Positions 43,988 through 52,674 of a stretch of DNA of 64,000 nt are shown piece by piece. The notes under the pieces are model-generated. The model saw only the letters and a list, made by a program, of their open reading frames with translations, did no database searches and was not told the origin of the DNA. Source of the DNA: Pseudopedobacter sp965218985 (GTDB taxonomy: Bacteria > Bacteroidota > Bacteroidia > Sphingobacteriales > Sphingobacteriaceae). The stretch covers positions 62,001 through 126,000 of the forward strand of contig CBDCMP010000004.1 of the NCBI GenBank assembly GCA_965218985.1, written 5' to 3'. How positions within the stretch are numbered: the stretch's first letter is position 1; the number at the start of each line of letters is the position of its first letter. Made by a program: the position numbers and the translations under genes.

Positions 43988-45901
43988 TCATTCGGCTTCT
44001 ACTTCAGTTAGGTATAGTTCTTCTATATCCTTGGCATATTTTTTCTCGATCACCTTCCTTTTTGCTTTCAGCGTGGGCGTGATATCGCCCTCTTCAATAG
44101 TAAATGGATTTCGCTTCACTTTAAAATTCTTGATGCGCTCAAATTTGGCCAATTCAGTGGAATATTTCCTGACGTCCTCAGCAATCCACTCCACAATTTG
44201 CTCATCTTCAATGAACGTGCCCGGTAAGTCAAAGAATGAATCTTTTAATCCGAAAGTATCCTGAAGTGTTTCTCTTGCAGGTGTGATGATGGCAGTCACA
44301 TATTCCTTTTTATCCCCAATTAAAAAAACGCTTTCAATTTTTGGGCTTTTCAAATAGGTATTCTCCACCGGAGTTGGATAGATGTTTTTGCCATAAGCAT
44401 TTACCAGCATATTTTTGATACGGTCGGTGATTTGAAGGTTCCCCTTATAAAACCTTCCCACATCACCGGTATGAAACCATCCTTCCTGGTCAATCACTTC
44501 TGCAGTCTCCTCCGGCTTATTCCAATAACCTTTCATCACACAATGCCCGCGAACACAGATCTCGCCTTCTTCGCAAATAAAATCCTCCTTAAAAGTTTGA
44601 TGAGTTTGTATGGTGATGAAGTTTTTTGTCTCCACGTCTTGAATCCCTATCTCAATTCCTGGAATAACCCGTCCTACTGTTCCATAAACCTGGCGATGAT
44701 ATTCCGTGACTGACATCACCGGGGAGGTCTCCGTTAAACCAAAACCTTCCAAAATTTTTATACCCAGATTTCCAAAGAATTCCCCTACATTTTTAGGTAA
44801 AGCAGCTCCACCGGAGATCATGAATTTTAATCTTCCTCCTGTCTTTTCTTTGATTTTGCTAAATACCAATTTCTCAGCAATGGCATGTTTGGCAGAAAGT
44901 AAAATTCCGGGTGCACTTCCTGATTCTTTCACCTCTCTATATTTTTGTCCGATTGCTAAAGCCCAAAGAAAGATTTTGGCTTTTGTGCCTCCGGCAGCAG
45001 TGCCACTTTTAATGGCTTTGTCATGAATTTTCTCCAATAACCTTGGAACACAGGACATCACGGTGGGTTTCACTTCGGCTATGTTTTTAGCCAACAATTC
45101 AAGACTTTGTGCATAAGCTATCTTACATCCTTTTGCGCAGCATACATGGTAAGTGGCAGTACGTTCAAAGACGTGGGAAAGAGGCAGAAAAGAAAGGAAA
45201 GTCTCCTCGTTATTGATAACAGGTATTTGCTCCAGACATACCTTCACATTCTCAACAAAATTAGCATGAGTGAGCATCACACCTTTTGGAATTCCTGTGG
45301 TGCCTGAAGTGTAGATCAATGCGGATATATCAGAGGGTAAAACTTGCTGCCTTCTGGTTTCGATGTCCTTTTTCAAACTTTCTAATTTCTGATTCCCCTC
45401 CATCAGAACATCCTTAAGACTGATTACCCCGGCATGGAGTTCCGCTTTTTCGGTGATTTTCAGGTAGTCCTCAAAAACAGGGATGAGACGGATCAGCTCT
45501 GCACAACGGTTGGTGATTTTAATGATTTTCTTAAGCAGGAACGGGCTTCCAACTAAAAGGGTCTTTGCTCCTGAATCATTTAGTATATATTCAATCTCCA
45601 CTTCTGAGATGGTGGGATAGATGGACGTGTTGATGGCACCAATCTGCTGTAAGGCCTGATCGTAATAAACATATTCAGGGCTGTTCTCGGTTATTAGCGC
45701 TACACGGTCCCCTTTTTCGATTCCGATCTCCATGAAATAAGCAGATATGGCATCAGCTTTACTCAAGGTCTCTTTAAATGAAATCTCCTCCCATTTATCT
45801 CCAGCTTTGCTGATGAGGAAAGTGTTTTCTTCTGGATGTATGTTCTTTATGACATTTCGTAACAAACGAGGAATAGTTGTATGTTCCGTGATCAAATCCA
45901 T
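43988..45901 (-). CDS. Long-chain acyl-CoA synthetase (AMP-dependent)
   Basis: A 637-aa adenylate-forming enzyme. The AMP-binding motif is LIYTSGTTGIPKGVMLTH (about residues 192-209). The later GFGLTETSP, GEICVRGHCVMKGYW, and the hinge motif GWFHTGDVGRF are all present, as is ITDRIKNMLVNAYGKNIYP. Length and motifs fit the fatty-acyl-CoA ligases of the FadD15/AMP-binding type. The long C-terminus (VEWIAEDVRKYSTELAKFERIKNFKVKR...) is typical. It makes acyl-CoA for beta-oxidation or lipid synthesis; chain-length preference is unknown. Confidence 0.93.
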   Translation of the reverse strand: MDLITEHTTIPRLLRNVIKNIHPEENTFLISKAGDKWEEISFKETLSKADAISAYFMEIGIEKGDRVALITENSPEYVYYDQALQQIGAINTSIYPTISEVEIEYILNDSGAKTLLVGSPFLLKKIIKITNRCAELIRLIPVFEDYLKITEKAELHAGVISLKDVLMEGNQKLESLKKDIETRRQQVLPSDISALIYTSGTTGIPKGVMLTHANFVENVKVCLEQIPVINNEETFLSFLPLSHVFERTATYHVCCAKGCKIAYAQSLELLAKNIAEVKPTVMSCVPRLLEKIHDKAIKSGTAAGGTKAKIFLWALAIGQKYREVKESGSAPGILLSAKHAIAEKLVFSKIKEKTGGRLKFMISGGAALPKNVGEFFGNLGIKILEGFGLTETSPVMSVTEYHRQVYGTVGRVIPGIEIGIQDVETKNFITIQTHQTFKEDFICEEGEICVRGHCVMKGYWNKPEETAEVIDQEGWFHTGDVGRFYKGNLQITDRIKNMLVNAYGKNIYPTPVENTYLKSPKIESVFLIGDKKEYVTAIITPARETLQDTFGLKDSFFDLPGTFIEDEQIVEWIAEDVRKYSTELAKFERIKNFKVKRNPFTIEEGDITPTLKAKRKVIEKKYAKDIEELYLTEVEAE

Positions 45902-45965
45902 TTTTAAAAAGAGTTTATAACGTTTTTTTGGAAGGACAATATTAGCTTATTTAGCCAAAAATACA

Positions 45966-45994
45966 AAAAAGGACACCTTTACCAAGTGCCCTTT
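45966..45994 (-). terminator. Terminator after iscA
   Basis: On the minus strand AAAGGGCAC, a TTGGTAAAG loop and GTGTCCTTT form a 9-bp stem (one G-U pair), followed by a T run (CCTTTTTT). It lies 25 bp past the iscA stop and would end the isc transcript. Confidence 0.65.
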
Positions 45995-46018
45995 CATTTA
46001 ACCATTTAAATATCAGTA

Positions 46019-46345
46019 CTATACAGAGAAGCTTTCTCCACATCCACAGGTGCGCGAAGCGTTGGGATTAACAAAATTAAAACCTTTACCATTTAAACCA
46101 TCAGAAAAATCCAATTCAGTTCCGGCAAGGTAAAGGAAAGATTTCATATCCAAAACAATCTTTAAGCCCTTGTCTTCGAAATCCTGATCTCCTTTTTGGG
46201 TTTCATTATCAAAATCCATATTGTATGACAGGCCCGAGCATCCCCCGCCTTTTACAGAGACACGCAAGAAATAAGAATCATCTAATCCTGCGTTGTTCAT
46301 CAGTTCCTCGATCTTATATTTAGCTTTTTCTGTTATTGTTACCAT
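46019..46345 (-). CDS. iscA: Iron-sulfur cluster assembly A-type protein (IscA/ErpA family)
   Basis: A 108-aa A-type carrier. The three conserved cysteines are in GGGCSG (about residue 35) and CGCGESFSV at the C-terminus. It receives or transfers Fe-S clusters and completes the iscS-iscU-iscA set; hscA/hscB and ferredoxin genes are not here. Between it and iscU is a 93-bp gap with GTATCAA heptads and an inverted repeat. Confidence 0.95.
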   Translation of the reverse strand: MVTITEKAKYKIEELMNNAGLDDSYFLRVSVKGGGCSGLSYNMDFDNETQKGDQDFEDKGLKIVLDMKSFLYLAGTELDFSDGLNGKGFNFVNPNASRTCGCGESFSV

Positions 46346-46353
46346 TTTTTGTT

Positions 46354-46432
46354 AGTATCAAGTGTTCCGTATCTGGTATCAAGATTTAACGTATCCATAA
46401 TTTTTTGTGTCTTAACTTCTTGATACTTGAAT
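46354..46432 (-). repeat. Heptad tract and inverted repeat between iscU and iscA
   Basis: On the plus strand units GTATCAA, GTGTTCC, GTATCTG, GTATCAA, GATTTAA are in 7-bp register at 46356 onward. AGTATCAAG (46354-46362) and CTTGATACT (46419-46427) form a perfect inverted repeat that could fold the iscU-iscA mRNA spacer. Confidence 0.65.
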
Positions 46433-46438
46433 CTGAAT

Positions 46439-46852
46439 TTAGTGATGTGATTTCTCTAACTCAATAGCGGGCATGCCATTTTTGACACGATAATCATTTA
46501 TCGCTGATTTTATAGCATCCTCCGCTAAAACGGAGCAGTGAATTTTTACCGGGGGCAAAGCCAATTCTTCCACGATATCCATGTTGTCAATCGTTAAAGC
46601 ATCATCAATGGATTTGCCTTTTAGCCATTCTGTGGCTAAAGATGAAGAAGCGATCGCTGAACCGCATCCAAAGGTTTTAAACTTCGCATCAGTGATCAGG
46701 TTGTTTTCATCCACCTCAATTTGCAGACGCATCACGTCTCCACATTCCGGAGCACCAACTAATCCGGTGCCCACACTTTTCTTTGATTTATCAAGCGTGC
46801 CCACATTCCTTGGGTTGCTGTAATGATCAATCACTTTATCTGAATATGCCAT
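46439..46852 (-). CDS. iscU: Iron-sulfur cluster scaffold protein IscU
   Basis: A 137-aa scaffold. The conserved metal-binding residues are in VGAPECGDVMRL (Cys37), KTFGCGSAIASSS (Cys63) and HCSVLAEDAI (Cys106 with preceding His), plus the LPPVK motif (ALPPVKIHCS), which HscA binds. It starts MAYSDKVIDHYSNPRNVG, typical of IscU. It assembles clusters with sulfur delivered by IscS, whose gene is just upstream. Confidence 0.96.
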   Translation of the reverse strand: MAYSDKVIDHYSNPRNVGTLDKSKKSVGTGLVGAPECGDVMRLQIEVDENNLITDAKFKTFGCGSAIASSSLATEWLKGKSIDDALTIDNMDIVEELALPPVKIHCSVLAEDAIKSAINDYRVKNGMPAIELEKSHH

Positions 46853-46951
46853 GTCTTTATAATTTTAGAATTATGATTTACGATTTACTATTTTGATTGT
46901 TAGATTGGAGAATTTAAATCGTAAATCTAACCTCTCCAATCGTAAATTATT
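46853..46951 (-). repeat. Heptad/inverted-repeat spacer between iscS and iscU
   Basis: Two interleaved perfect inverted repeats: GATTTACGATTTA (46875-46887) with TAAATCGTAAATC (46915-46927), and GATTGGAGA (46903-46911) with TCTCCAATC (46933-46941). Read on the minus strand, GTAAATC, GTAAATC, ATAATTC, TAAAATT run in 7-bp register toward the iscU start. The interleaving would allow a pseudoknot-type fold in the mRNA. Confidence 0.65.
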
Positions 46952-48166
46952 TTAATGTTCTGCCCATTCTATAGAATCAAGATCTATGCCTTCTTTAAAC
47001 ATTTCCCAAAGCGGAGAGAGTTCTCTCAGGTGAGTGACTGCTTTTTTGGTGTTCTCAATGGCGAAATCCACTTCTTCTTCTGTGGTGAATCTTCCTAAAC
47101 CAAAACGGATGGAGGAATGTGCCAGATCATCAGATAATCCCAAGCTTTTTAAAACATAAGAAGGTTCTAAAGAAGCAGAAGTACATGCAGATCCCGAAGA
47201 AACAGCCATGTCTTTCATCGCCATCATCAAACCTTCACCTTCTACATATTTAAAAGAGATATTAGCCGTATGAGGAAGACGGTGAGCCGGGTTACCATTC
47301 ACATAAGATTCTTCCAATTCAGTTAAACTGCTTTCTAACTTATCCCTAAGTGCAGAAAGCCTATTGGCTTCACTTTCCATTTCGTTCATGCAAAGCTCAC
47401 AAGCTTTACCTAAACCAACAATACCCGGAACGTTTAATGTGCCAGAACGCATGCCACGCTCATGACCGCCGCCATCCATTTGAGAAGTCACTTTGACCCT
47501 TGGGTTTTTTCTTCTCACATATAAAGCTCCAACTCCCTTTGGGCCATAGATTTTATGTGCAGACAATGCCAGTAAGTCAATTCCATCCTCCATTACGTTC
47601 ACCGGAACTTTACCTACGGCTTGTACCGCATCTGTGAAAAATAAAGCACCATGCTTATGCGCAATTGCAGAAATTTGCTTGATAGGCTGAATCACTCCAA
47701 TTTCATTGTTACCATACATCACTGCAATTAAAATGGTTTGATCTGTGATTGCAGCTTCTAATTTGTTCAAATCAACCAAACCGTCAGACTCCACTTCCAG
47801 ATAAGTTATGTTCGCACCGATTTTTTCTAGATGCTTACAGGCATCTAAAACAGCTTTGTGCTCTGTGGTTAAAGTGATGATGTGATTCCCTTTGTCTTTA
47901 TACATCTCATATACGCCTTTCAATGCAAGATTATCGGCTTCTGTCGCCCCGGAGGTGAAGATGATCTCTTTTTCCGTTGCGCCGATTAATTTTGCCACTT
48001 GTTCACGGGCATAGTCAACACCTTCTTCTGCAACCCATCCAAAAGGGTGGTTTCTGCTGGCTGCATTTCCAAATTTTTCCGTGAAATAAGGCAACATCGC
48101 TTCTAAAACACGGGGGTCCATTGGCGTGGTGGCATTATTATCTAAGTATATTGGGGTTTTTAACAT
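46952..48166 (-). CDS. iscS: Cysteine desulfurase IscS
   Basis: A 404-aa PLP enzyme that releases sulfur from cysteine as an enzyme persulfide for Fe-S cluster and thio-cofactor synthesis. The N-terminus is YLDNNATTPMDPRVLEAMLPYF. The PLP lysine is in LSAHKIYGPKGVGALY (about residue 205). The catalytic persulfide-forming Cys is in SSGSACTSASLEPSYVL (about residues 323-339). It has the usual 400-residue length. It leads the iscSUA unit; no iscR regulator is adjacent. Confidence 0.96.
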   Translation of the reverse strand: MLKTPIYLDNNATTPMDPRVLEAMLPYFTEKFGNAASRNHPFGWVAEEGVDYAREQVAKLIGATEKEIIFTSGATEADNLALKGVYEMYKDKGNHIITLTTEHKAVLDACKHLEKIGANITYLEVESDGLVDLNKLEAAITDQTILIAVMYGNNEIGVIQPIKQISAIAHKHGALFFTDAVQAVGKVPVNVMEDGIDLLALSAHKIYGPKGVGALYVRRKNPRVKVTSQMDGGGHERGMRSGTLNVPGIVGLGKACELCMNEMESEANRLSALRDKLESSLTELEESYVNGNPAHRLPHTANISFKYVEGEGLMMAMKDMAVSSGSACTSASLEPSYVLKSLGLSDDLAHSSIRFGLGRFTTEEEVDFAIENTKKAVTHLRELSPLWEMFKEGIDLDSIEWAEH

Positions 48167-48195
48167 CTTGTTTAGAATTGTTATTATTATAAATA

Positions 48196-48203
48196 CAAAT
48201 ATA
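48196..48203 (-). promoter_or_regulatory. -7 box of the isc promoter
   Basis: On the minus strand TATATTTG matches TAnnTTTG exactly, 29 bp before the iscS start. Confidence 0.5.
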
Positions 48204-48285
48204 CAAAAAAAGTTTCGGAGGAGTTATAGAATATGTCTATGTGATTATAGGTATATTGGTCATTAAAGTGCAATTTTGAAGGTAA

Positions 48286-48690
48286 ATGGATAAGATTGAA
48301 CATATTGGAATAGCTGTTAAGAATTTAGATGAGGCATCTAAAATCTACAAACTTTTATTGGGCGAAGAAAGTTATAAGAGAGAAGAGGTAAAGAGCGAAA
48401 AGGTGTGGACTGAGTTTTTTAAAATAGGCGATTCAAAGGTGGAACTTTTAGCAGCCACCCATCCAAGCAGTGCGATCGCTTCCTTCATTGCAAAAAAAGG
48501 AGAGGGAATTCATCACGTCGCATTTGAAGTGAAGGATATTAAAAAAGAAATGTCGCGTTTGAGAACAGAAGGCTTCATTTTATTGAATGAAGAACCAAAA
48601 AGAGGGGCTGACAATAAACTGGTGTGTTTTGTTCATCCCAAATCATCCAACGGAGTTTTAATTGAACTTTGCCAGGAGACTGAAAAATAA
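48286..48690 (+). CDS. mce: Methylmalonyl-CoA epimerase
   Basis: A 134-aa glyoxalase/bleomycin-fold metalloenzyme that interconverts (R)- and (S)-methylmalonyl-CoA in propionate metabolism. The start IEHIGIAVKNLDEASKIY and the later GEGIHHVAFEVKDI give the metal-binding His residues. HPKSSNGVLIELCQ gives the final metal-binding Glu. It stands between the isc operon (divergent) and the GAF gene. No methylmalonyl-CoA mutase gene is nearby. Confidence 0.93.
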   Translation: MDKIEHIGIAVKNLDEASKIYKLLLGEESYKREEVKSEKVWTEFFKIGDSKVELLAATHPSSAIASFIAKKGEGIHHVAFEVKDIKKEMSRLRTEGFILLNEEPKRGADNKLVCFVHPKSSNGVLIELCQETEK

Positions 48691-48760
48691 ATGAAAATTT
48701 CATTGGTTTAAAAGTGTAGATTCATTGTTCTTTTGGAACATTTTTTGATAAGAATTCAAA

Positions 48761-49480
48761 ATGAGTGATTTCAAAAATATCCGTGATATGCGAAATTTAG
48801 GTGAACAAGAAAGATTAAACTCCGTAAAAAAATATCTTGATTTAGATGTGGAGAGGAAATTGCAGTCGATAGTTAAATTGGCTGCTGCGATCACCGGATC
48901 TCCAATTTCATTAATCACTTTGATAGATGAAAATGAGCAAATCATATTGGCGAGCCAAGGTATGGAGTTGGACAGCATGCCAAGGGAGGAATCTTTTTGT
49001 AACCAAACGATTCAGAGACACGAAGTCCTGGTAGTGGAGGATACGGTTAAAGACGAAAGGTTTAAAAGTTTCTCCATAGTTACAGGGCCACCGTTTGTAC
49101 GTTTCTATGCCGGTGTGAATTTGAATTCTAATGATGGACACCATATAGGCACATTATGTTTATACGACGTAAAGCATAAGCATTTTTCTGAAGAGCAAAG
49201 GGGATATCTTAAAATGCTTGCCAGCCAGGTCGATGATATTCTAGAACTAAACAGGCAAGTGAAACTATCCAGACAGAAAAACAGAGCCTTAGCCAAAGCG
49301 GCATGGTTTCATACCCATAAATTCAGAGGGCCTTTATCTTCTATTTTAGGATTGGTCAATATTATTAAAAATGATGGAGAAACTTACGATTATGATAAAG
49401 AATGTATTAGAATGTTAGATAAGGCAGCAAATCAGTTGGATTTTGAGATCCTAAAAGCGGTCAATGCAACTTTAGTATAA
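48761..49480 (+). CDS. GAF-domain protein with histidine-kinase DHp-like end but no ATPase domain
   Basis: A 239-aa cytoplasmic protein. About residues 25-165 are a GAF domain (RKLQSIVKLAAAITGSPISL, EESFCNQTIQ, VVEDTVKDERF, RFYAGVNL, GTLCLYD). After it a helical part carries HTHKFRGPLSSILGLVNII (H186 in the H-x-x-R-x-P pattern), which is the H-box of a histidine kinase phosphoacceptor helix. The protein ends about 50 residues later, so the catalytic HATPase domain is absent. It may be a phosphotransfer or dimer-sensing partner, or a truncated kinase. No response regulator is adjacent. Confidence 0.8.
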   Translation: MSDFKNIRDMRNLGEQERLNSVKKYLDLDVERKLQSIVKLAAAITGSPISLITLIDENEQIILASQGMELDSMPREESFCNQTIQRHEVLVVEDTVKDERFKSFSIVTGPPFVRFYAGVNLNSNDGHHIGTLCLYDVKHKHFSEEQRGYLKMLASQVDDILELNRQVKLSRQKNRALAKAAWFHTHKFRGPLSSILGLVNIIKNDGETYDYDKECIRMLDKAANQLDFEILKAVNATLV

Positions 49481-49497
49481 CAAAATTCCAAACAAAA

Positions 49498-49528
49498 TTG
49501 TATTTGAAATATTTTTAATATAAATTTG
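49498..49528 (+). promoter_or_regulatory. Promoter of rpmE2
   Basis: TTG (49498-49500), a 20-bp spacer and TAAATTTG (49521-49528) match the Bacteroidota promoter consensus, 22 bp before the L31 ATG. Confidence 0.75.
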
Positions 49529-49550
49529 CACCTCTGAAAAATTAGGGAAA

Positions 49551-49799
49551 ATGAAAAAAGATTTGCATCCATCAAATTATAGATTAGTGGTTTTTAAGGA
49601 CATGTCCAATGATTATGCTTTTATCACTAAATCTTGTATTAATTCTAGCGAAACTGTGAAGTGGGAAGACGGTAAGGAATATCCTCTTGTTAAATTAGAG
49701 ATCTCCCATACATCACATCCTTTTTATACTGGTAAAATGAAATTGGTTGACACCGCAGGACGTATAGATAAATTCAAAACCCGTTACGGCAAGAAATAA
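49551..49799 (+). CDS. rpmE2: 50S ribosomal protein L31 type B
   Basis: An 82-aa protein beginning MKKDLHPSNYRLVVFKDMSN, with SHPFYTGKMKLVDTAGRIDKF at the end. The zinc-binding CxxC of type A L31 is missing, which defines type B. The single Cys (KSCINSSETV) is not a zinc site. This zinc-free form is the usual L31 in Bacteroidota. A terminator follows. Confidence 0.97.
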   Translation: MKKDLHPSNYRLVVFKDMSNDYAFITKSCINSSETVKWEDGKEYPLVKLEISHTSHPFYTGKMKLVDTAGRIDKFKTRYGKK

Positions 49800-49819
49800 T
49801 TTAATTGAAATATTATATG

Positions 49820-49850
49820 AAAGTCCCGGCTCGTTAGTCGGGACTTTTTT
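49820..49850 (+). terminator. Rho-independent terminator after rpmE2
   Basis: AAAGTCCCG (49820-49828) and CGGGACTTT (49839-49847) form a GC-rich stem followed by a T run. The next gene begins 14 bp later at 49864. Confidence 0.85.
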
Positions 49851-49863
49851 GTTTTTTTGCAGT

Positions 49864-51039
49864 ATGACAATCATTTTTTTTGATGATCAGGCCAGGGAGA
49901 CCCTTCTCCCATTAACCTTTACGAGGCCACCCGCAGATTTAAGAGTTGGAATACTTAAGGTATCTGAGAAGTGGCTGCACCATTTTAAAGGCGAAAGTTC
50001 TTATTTAACTGCACCTTATCTGCAAATTAAATTCCCCTTTAAACCAACAGAAGACAATCTTTTTATAAACGGATCTGTTTGTCCGGATGAAGCCTTATTG
50101 ATGGCTGTGAATGGACTAAAAAAAGGTGAAGCCTTAATTAAAGATCAAATTTGCTTGGCAGCGAGATCAGAAAATCATGAATTTGGGATTGAAAAACTAG
50201 AAGAATTTAAAAAAATCGCTTATGGATCACCCATTCTCAAAATCACCTATCCGGAAGATATTTTTAAGTACAATGAACAGGAGATCCGTGCTGATTTTAT
50301 TTTATTGACCAAAGGAAGAACATCTCAAAATTTAAGTGGCACCAATACGGTCATTGGAGATGATATATTTGTTGAAGAAGGTGTTGAAGCCGAATGCAGT
50401 ACCTTTAACACCAGCAATGGGCCTATTTATCTGGGAACTGATGCTCAGGTTTGGGAGGGATCTCATATCAGAGGCGCTTTTGCATTATGTAAGGATGCAC
50501 AGGTAAAGATGGGGTCGAAAATTTATGGCGCAACCACTATCGGTCCTCATTCACGAGTTGGCGGAGAGCTCAATAATGCCGTGATATGGGGCAATTCTTC
50601 CAAAGGACATGACGGCTATTTAGGAAATGCGGTAATAGGGGAATGGTGTAACATTGGGGCTGATTCCAATAATTCAAATCTTAAGAACAATTATGCAGAG
50701 GTGAAATTATGGGATTACACCGATCAAAAGTTTAGAGGAACGGGGTTGCAATTTTGTGGAATGATCATGGCTGATCATTCGAAATGCGGTATTAACACCA
50801 TGTTTAACACGGGCACAGTGGTGGGTGTGGGAGCGAATATATTTGGAGCAGGATTTCCAAGAAATTTTGTTCCCGATTTTGCCTGGGGAGGAGCGCATGG
50901 CTATGAAAAGCATGCATTAAATAAAATGTTTGAAACCGCTGAAAAGGTTTTTGAAAGAAAGGGAAAGGTTTTTGATGAGGATGAAAAGAATATATTAACT
51001 CACATATTTGGGGAGACAGAAAAACACAGAATATTTTAA
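49864..51039 (+). CDS. GlmU-family putative sugar nucleotidyltransferase/acetyltransferase
   Basis: A 391-aa protein (ATG 49864; the earlier in-frame start overlaps the terminator). The N-terminal half (TIIFFDDQARETLLPLTFTRPPADLRVGI) is a divergent nucleotidyltransferase-like domain. The second half is left-handed beta-helix (hexapeptide) sequence (SKIYGATTIGPHSRVGGELNNAVIWGNS, NAVIGEWCNIGADSNNSNLKNNY, GMIMADHSKCGINTMFNTGTVVG). It belongs to the alternative GlmU-like family of Bacteroidota. Whether it replaces GlmU in UDP-GlcNAc synthesis is inferred, not shown. It precedes tpiA by 9 bp. Confidence 0.88.
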   Translation: MTIIFFDDQARETLLPLTFTRPPADLRVGILKVSEKWLHHFKGESSYLTAPYLQIKFPFKPTEDNLFINGSVCPDEALLMAVNGLKKGEALIKDQICLAARSENHEFGIEKLEEFKKIAYGSPILKITYPEDIFKYNEQEIRADFILLTKGRTSQNLSGTNTVIGDDIFVEEGVEAECSTFNTSNGPIYLGTDAQVWEGSHIRGAFALCKDAQVKMGSKIYGATTIGPHSRVGGELNNAVIWGNSSKGHDGYLGNAVIGEWCNIGADSNNSNLKNNYAEVKLWDYTDQKFRGTGLQFCGMIMADHSKCGINTMFNTGTVVGVGANIFGAGFPRNFVPDFAWGGAHGYEKHALNKMFETAEKVFERKGKVFDEDEKNILTHIFGETEKHRIF

Positions 51040-51048
51040 TAAAGAATT

Positions 51049-51816
51049 ATGAGAAAGAAAATCGTTGCAGGAAACTGGAAGATGAACAAGAACTACACAG
51101 AGGGGATGACTTTATTCTCCGAAGTCGCTCATATGGTTAAAGACGAAATTCATGGGGAGCAGCAAGTGATTGTTTGTGCGCCATTTATCCATTTAAACAG
51201 TTTGGTGGCTTTGGGCAAGGGAGCCGGGAAAGTTAAGATCGGTGCTCAAAACGCTCATCAGGAAGAATCAGGTGCTTATACAGGGGAGGTCTCTGCAGGG
51301 ATGTTAAAATCAATTGGTGTGGAATATGTGATACTGGGACATTCTGAAAGAAGGCAATATTTTGCTGAGAACGATGCTTTGTTGGCCAAAAAGACAGATG
51401 CAGCACTGAAGAATGATTTAAAACCGATTTTTTGCATCGGAGAGACTTTAGCAGAAAGAGAAGGGGGTGAACATTTTAATGTGATTCGGTCACAATTAGC
51501 AAATGGGACTTTTCATTTACCGGCAGATGATTTTTCTAAATTGGTAATCGCTTATGAGCCGGTTTGGGCTATTGGAACCGGCGTTACCGCATCTTCAGAA
51601 CAGGCTCAGGAGATTCACGCTTTCATTCGTAAAGAGGTAGCGGCCAAATATAACCAGACTGTAGCTGATGAGACCACAATCTTATATGGTGGAAGCTGTA
51701 ATCCCAAAAATGCAGATGAACTTTTTGCCCAAGCGGATATTGATGGAGGTTTAATAGGAGGAGCATCCTTGAAATCGAGAGATTTTGTTGATATCGCAAA
51801 AGTTTTCAATCCCTAA
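51049..51816 (+). CDS. tpiA: Triosephosphate isomerase
   Basis: A 255-aa glycolytic enzyme interconverting dihydroxyacetone phosphate and glyceraldehyde 3-phosphate. The substrate lysine is in AGNWKMNKN (about residue 12). The catalytic histidine is in ILGHSERRQYF, and the catalytic glutamate is in AYEPVWAIGTGVTAS. The phosphate-binding YGGSCNPKNA and IDGGLIGGASLK complete the set. It is part of a run glmU-like, tpiA, prmA, mpl with gaps of 6-15 bp, which suggests one operon. Confidence 0.97.
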   Translation: MRKKIVAGNWKMNKNYTEGMTLFSEVAHMVKDEIHGEQQVIVCAPFIHLNSLVALGKGAGKVKIGAQNAHQEESGAYTGEVSAGMLKSIGVEYVILGHSERRQYFAENDALLAKKTDAALKNDLKPIFCIGETLAEREGGEHFNVIRSQLANGTFHLPADDFSKLVIAYEPVWAIGTGVTASSEQAQEIHAFIRKEVAAKYNQTVADETTILYGGSCNPKNADELFAQADIDGGLIGGASLKSRDFVDIAKVFNP

Positions 51817-51831
51817 AAAGAATATTCTCGA

Positions 51832-52668
51832 ATGAATTATAAAGAATTGGTATTCACCATCATCTCTGAGGAAGATTACCATCAGGATTTATTGATCAAT
51901 CAACTGGGAGGGCTTGGTTTTGACACTTTCGAAGAAACCGATTTTGGTTTTAAAGCTTATATAGATGCTGCTAAATTCAATCAGGAAGAAATAGATGATA
52001 AGCTAAAAGAGTTCCATGACTCATTCAGTTTCTCCTATGAAATCAATCTGATTCCGCAAAAGAATTGGAATGAGGTTTGGGAAAGCAATTTTGAGCCTAT
52101 TCAAATCAACAATTTGGTTTATGTGAGAGCAACATTTCATCAGCCGAAGCCGGAATATAAATACGAAATCATCATAGATCCCAAAATGGCTTTTGGTACC
52201 GGGCATCATCAAACCACTTCCATGATGCTTGCCTATTTGCTGGAGATTGATTTGAAGAATAAATCGGTTCTTGACATGGGTTGTGGTACCGGAATCTTGG
52301 CAATTCTTGCCAGTCAACTGGGAGCTGGAACTTTGACTGCCATTGATAATGATGAAGTTTGTGTAGAAAGTACCGTAGAGAATGCACAGTTGAATCATAT
52401 TCAGAACATCAATGTAATTCTCGGCTCAAAAGAGGCAATTCCTGATCAACAATATGATGTCATTCTGGCTAATATCAATAGAAACATACTTGTGGATCAA
52501 ATGTCAGATTATGCAAAGGTTCTCCCGTCAAATGGTACGATCCTCTTTAGTGGCTTTTACGAATCTCCTGATTTGGACATCATCAATGAAGCCGCCAGGG
52601 AATGCGATTTAAAGTATATCGATCATAAGAAGAAGGGCGATTGGGTGGCCGCAAAATTCATTAAATAA
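51832..52668 (+). CDS. prmA: Ribosomal protein L11 methyltransferase
   Basis: A 278-aa SAM-dependent enzyme that trimethylates lysine residues of L11. The motif DPKMAFGTGHHQTTSMMLAY (about residues 117-136) and the SAM site VLDMGCGTGILAILAS (about residues 145-160) are clear, followed by DVILANINRNIL, the NPPY-like catalytic motif. An N-terminal substrate-recruitment domain (residues 1-60) is present. It follows tpiA by 15 bp. Confidence 0.95.
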   Translation: MNYKELVFTIISEEDYHQDLLINQLGGLGFDTFEETDFGFKAYIDAAKFNQEEIDDKLKEFHDSFSFSYEINLIPQKNWNEVWESNFEPIQINNLVYVRATFHQPKPEYKYEIIIDPKMAFGTGHHQTTSMMLAYLLEIDLKNKSVLDMGCGTGILAILASQLGAGTLTAIDNDEVCVESTVENAQLNHIQNINVILGSKEAIPDQQYDVILANINRNILVDQMSDYAKVLPSNGTILFSGFYESPDLDIINEAARECDLKYIDHKKKGDWVAAKFIK

Positions 52669-52674
52669 TATAAA

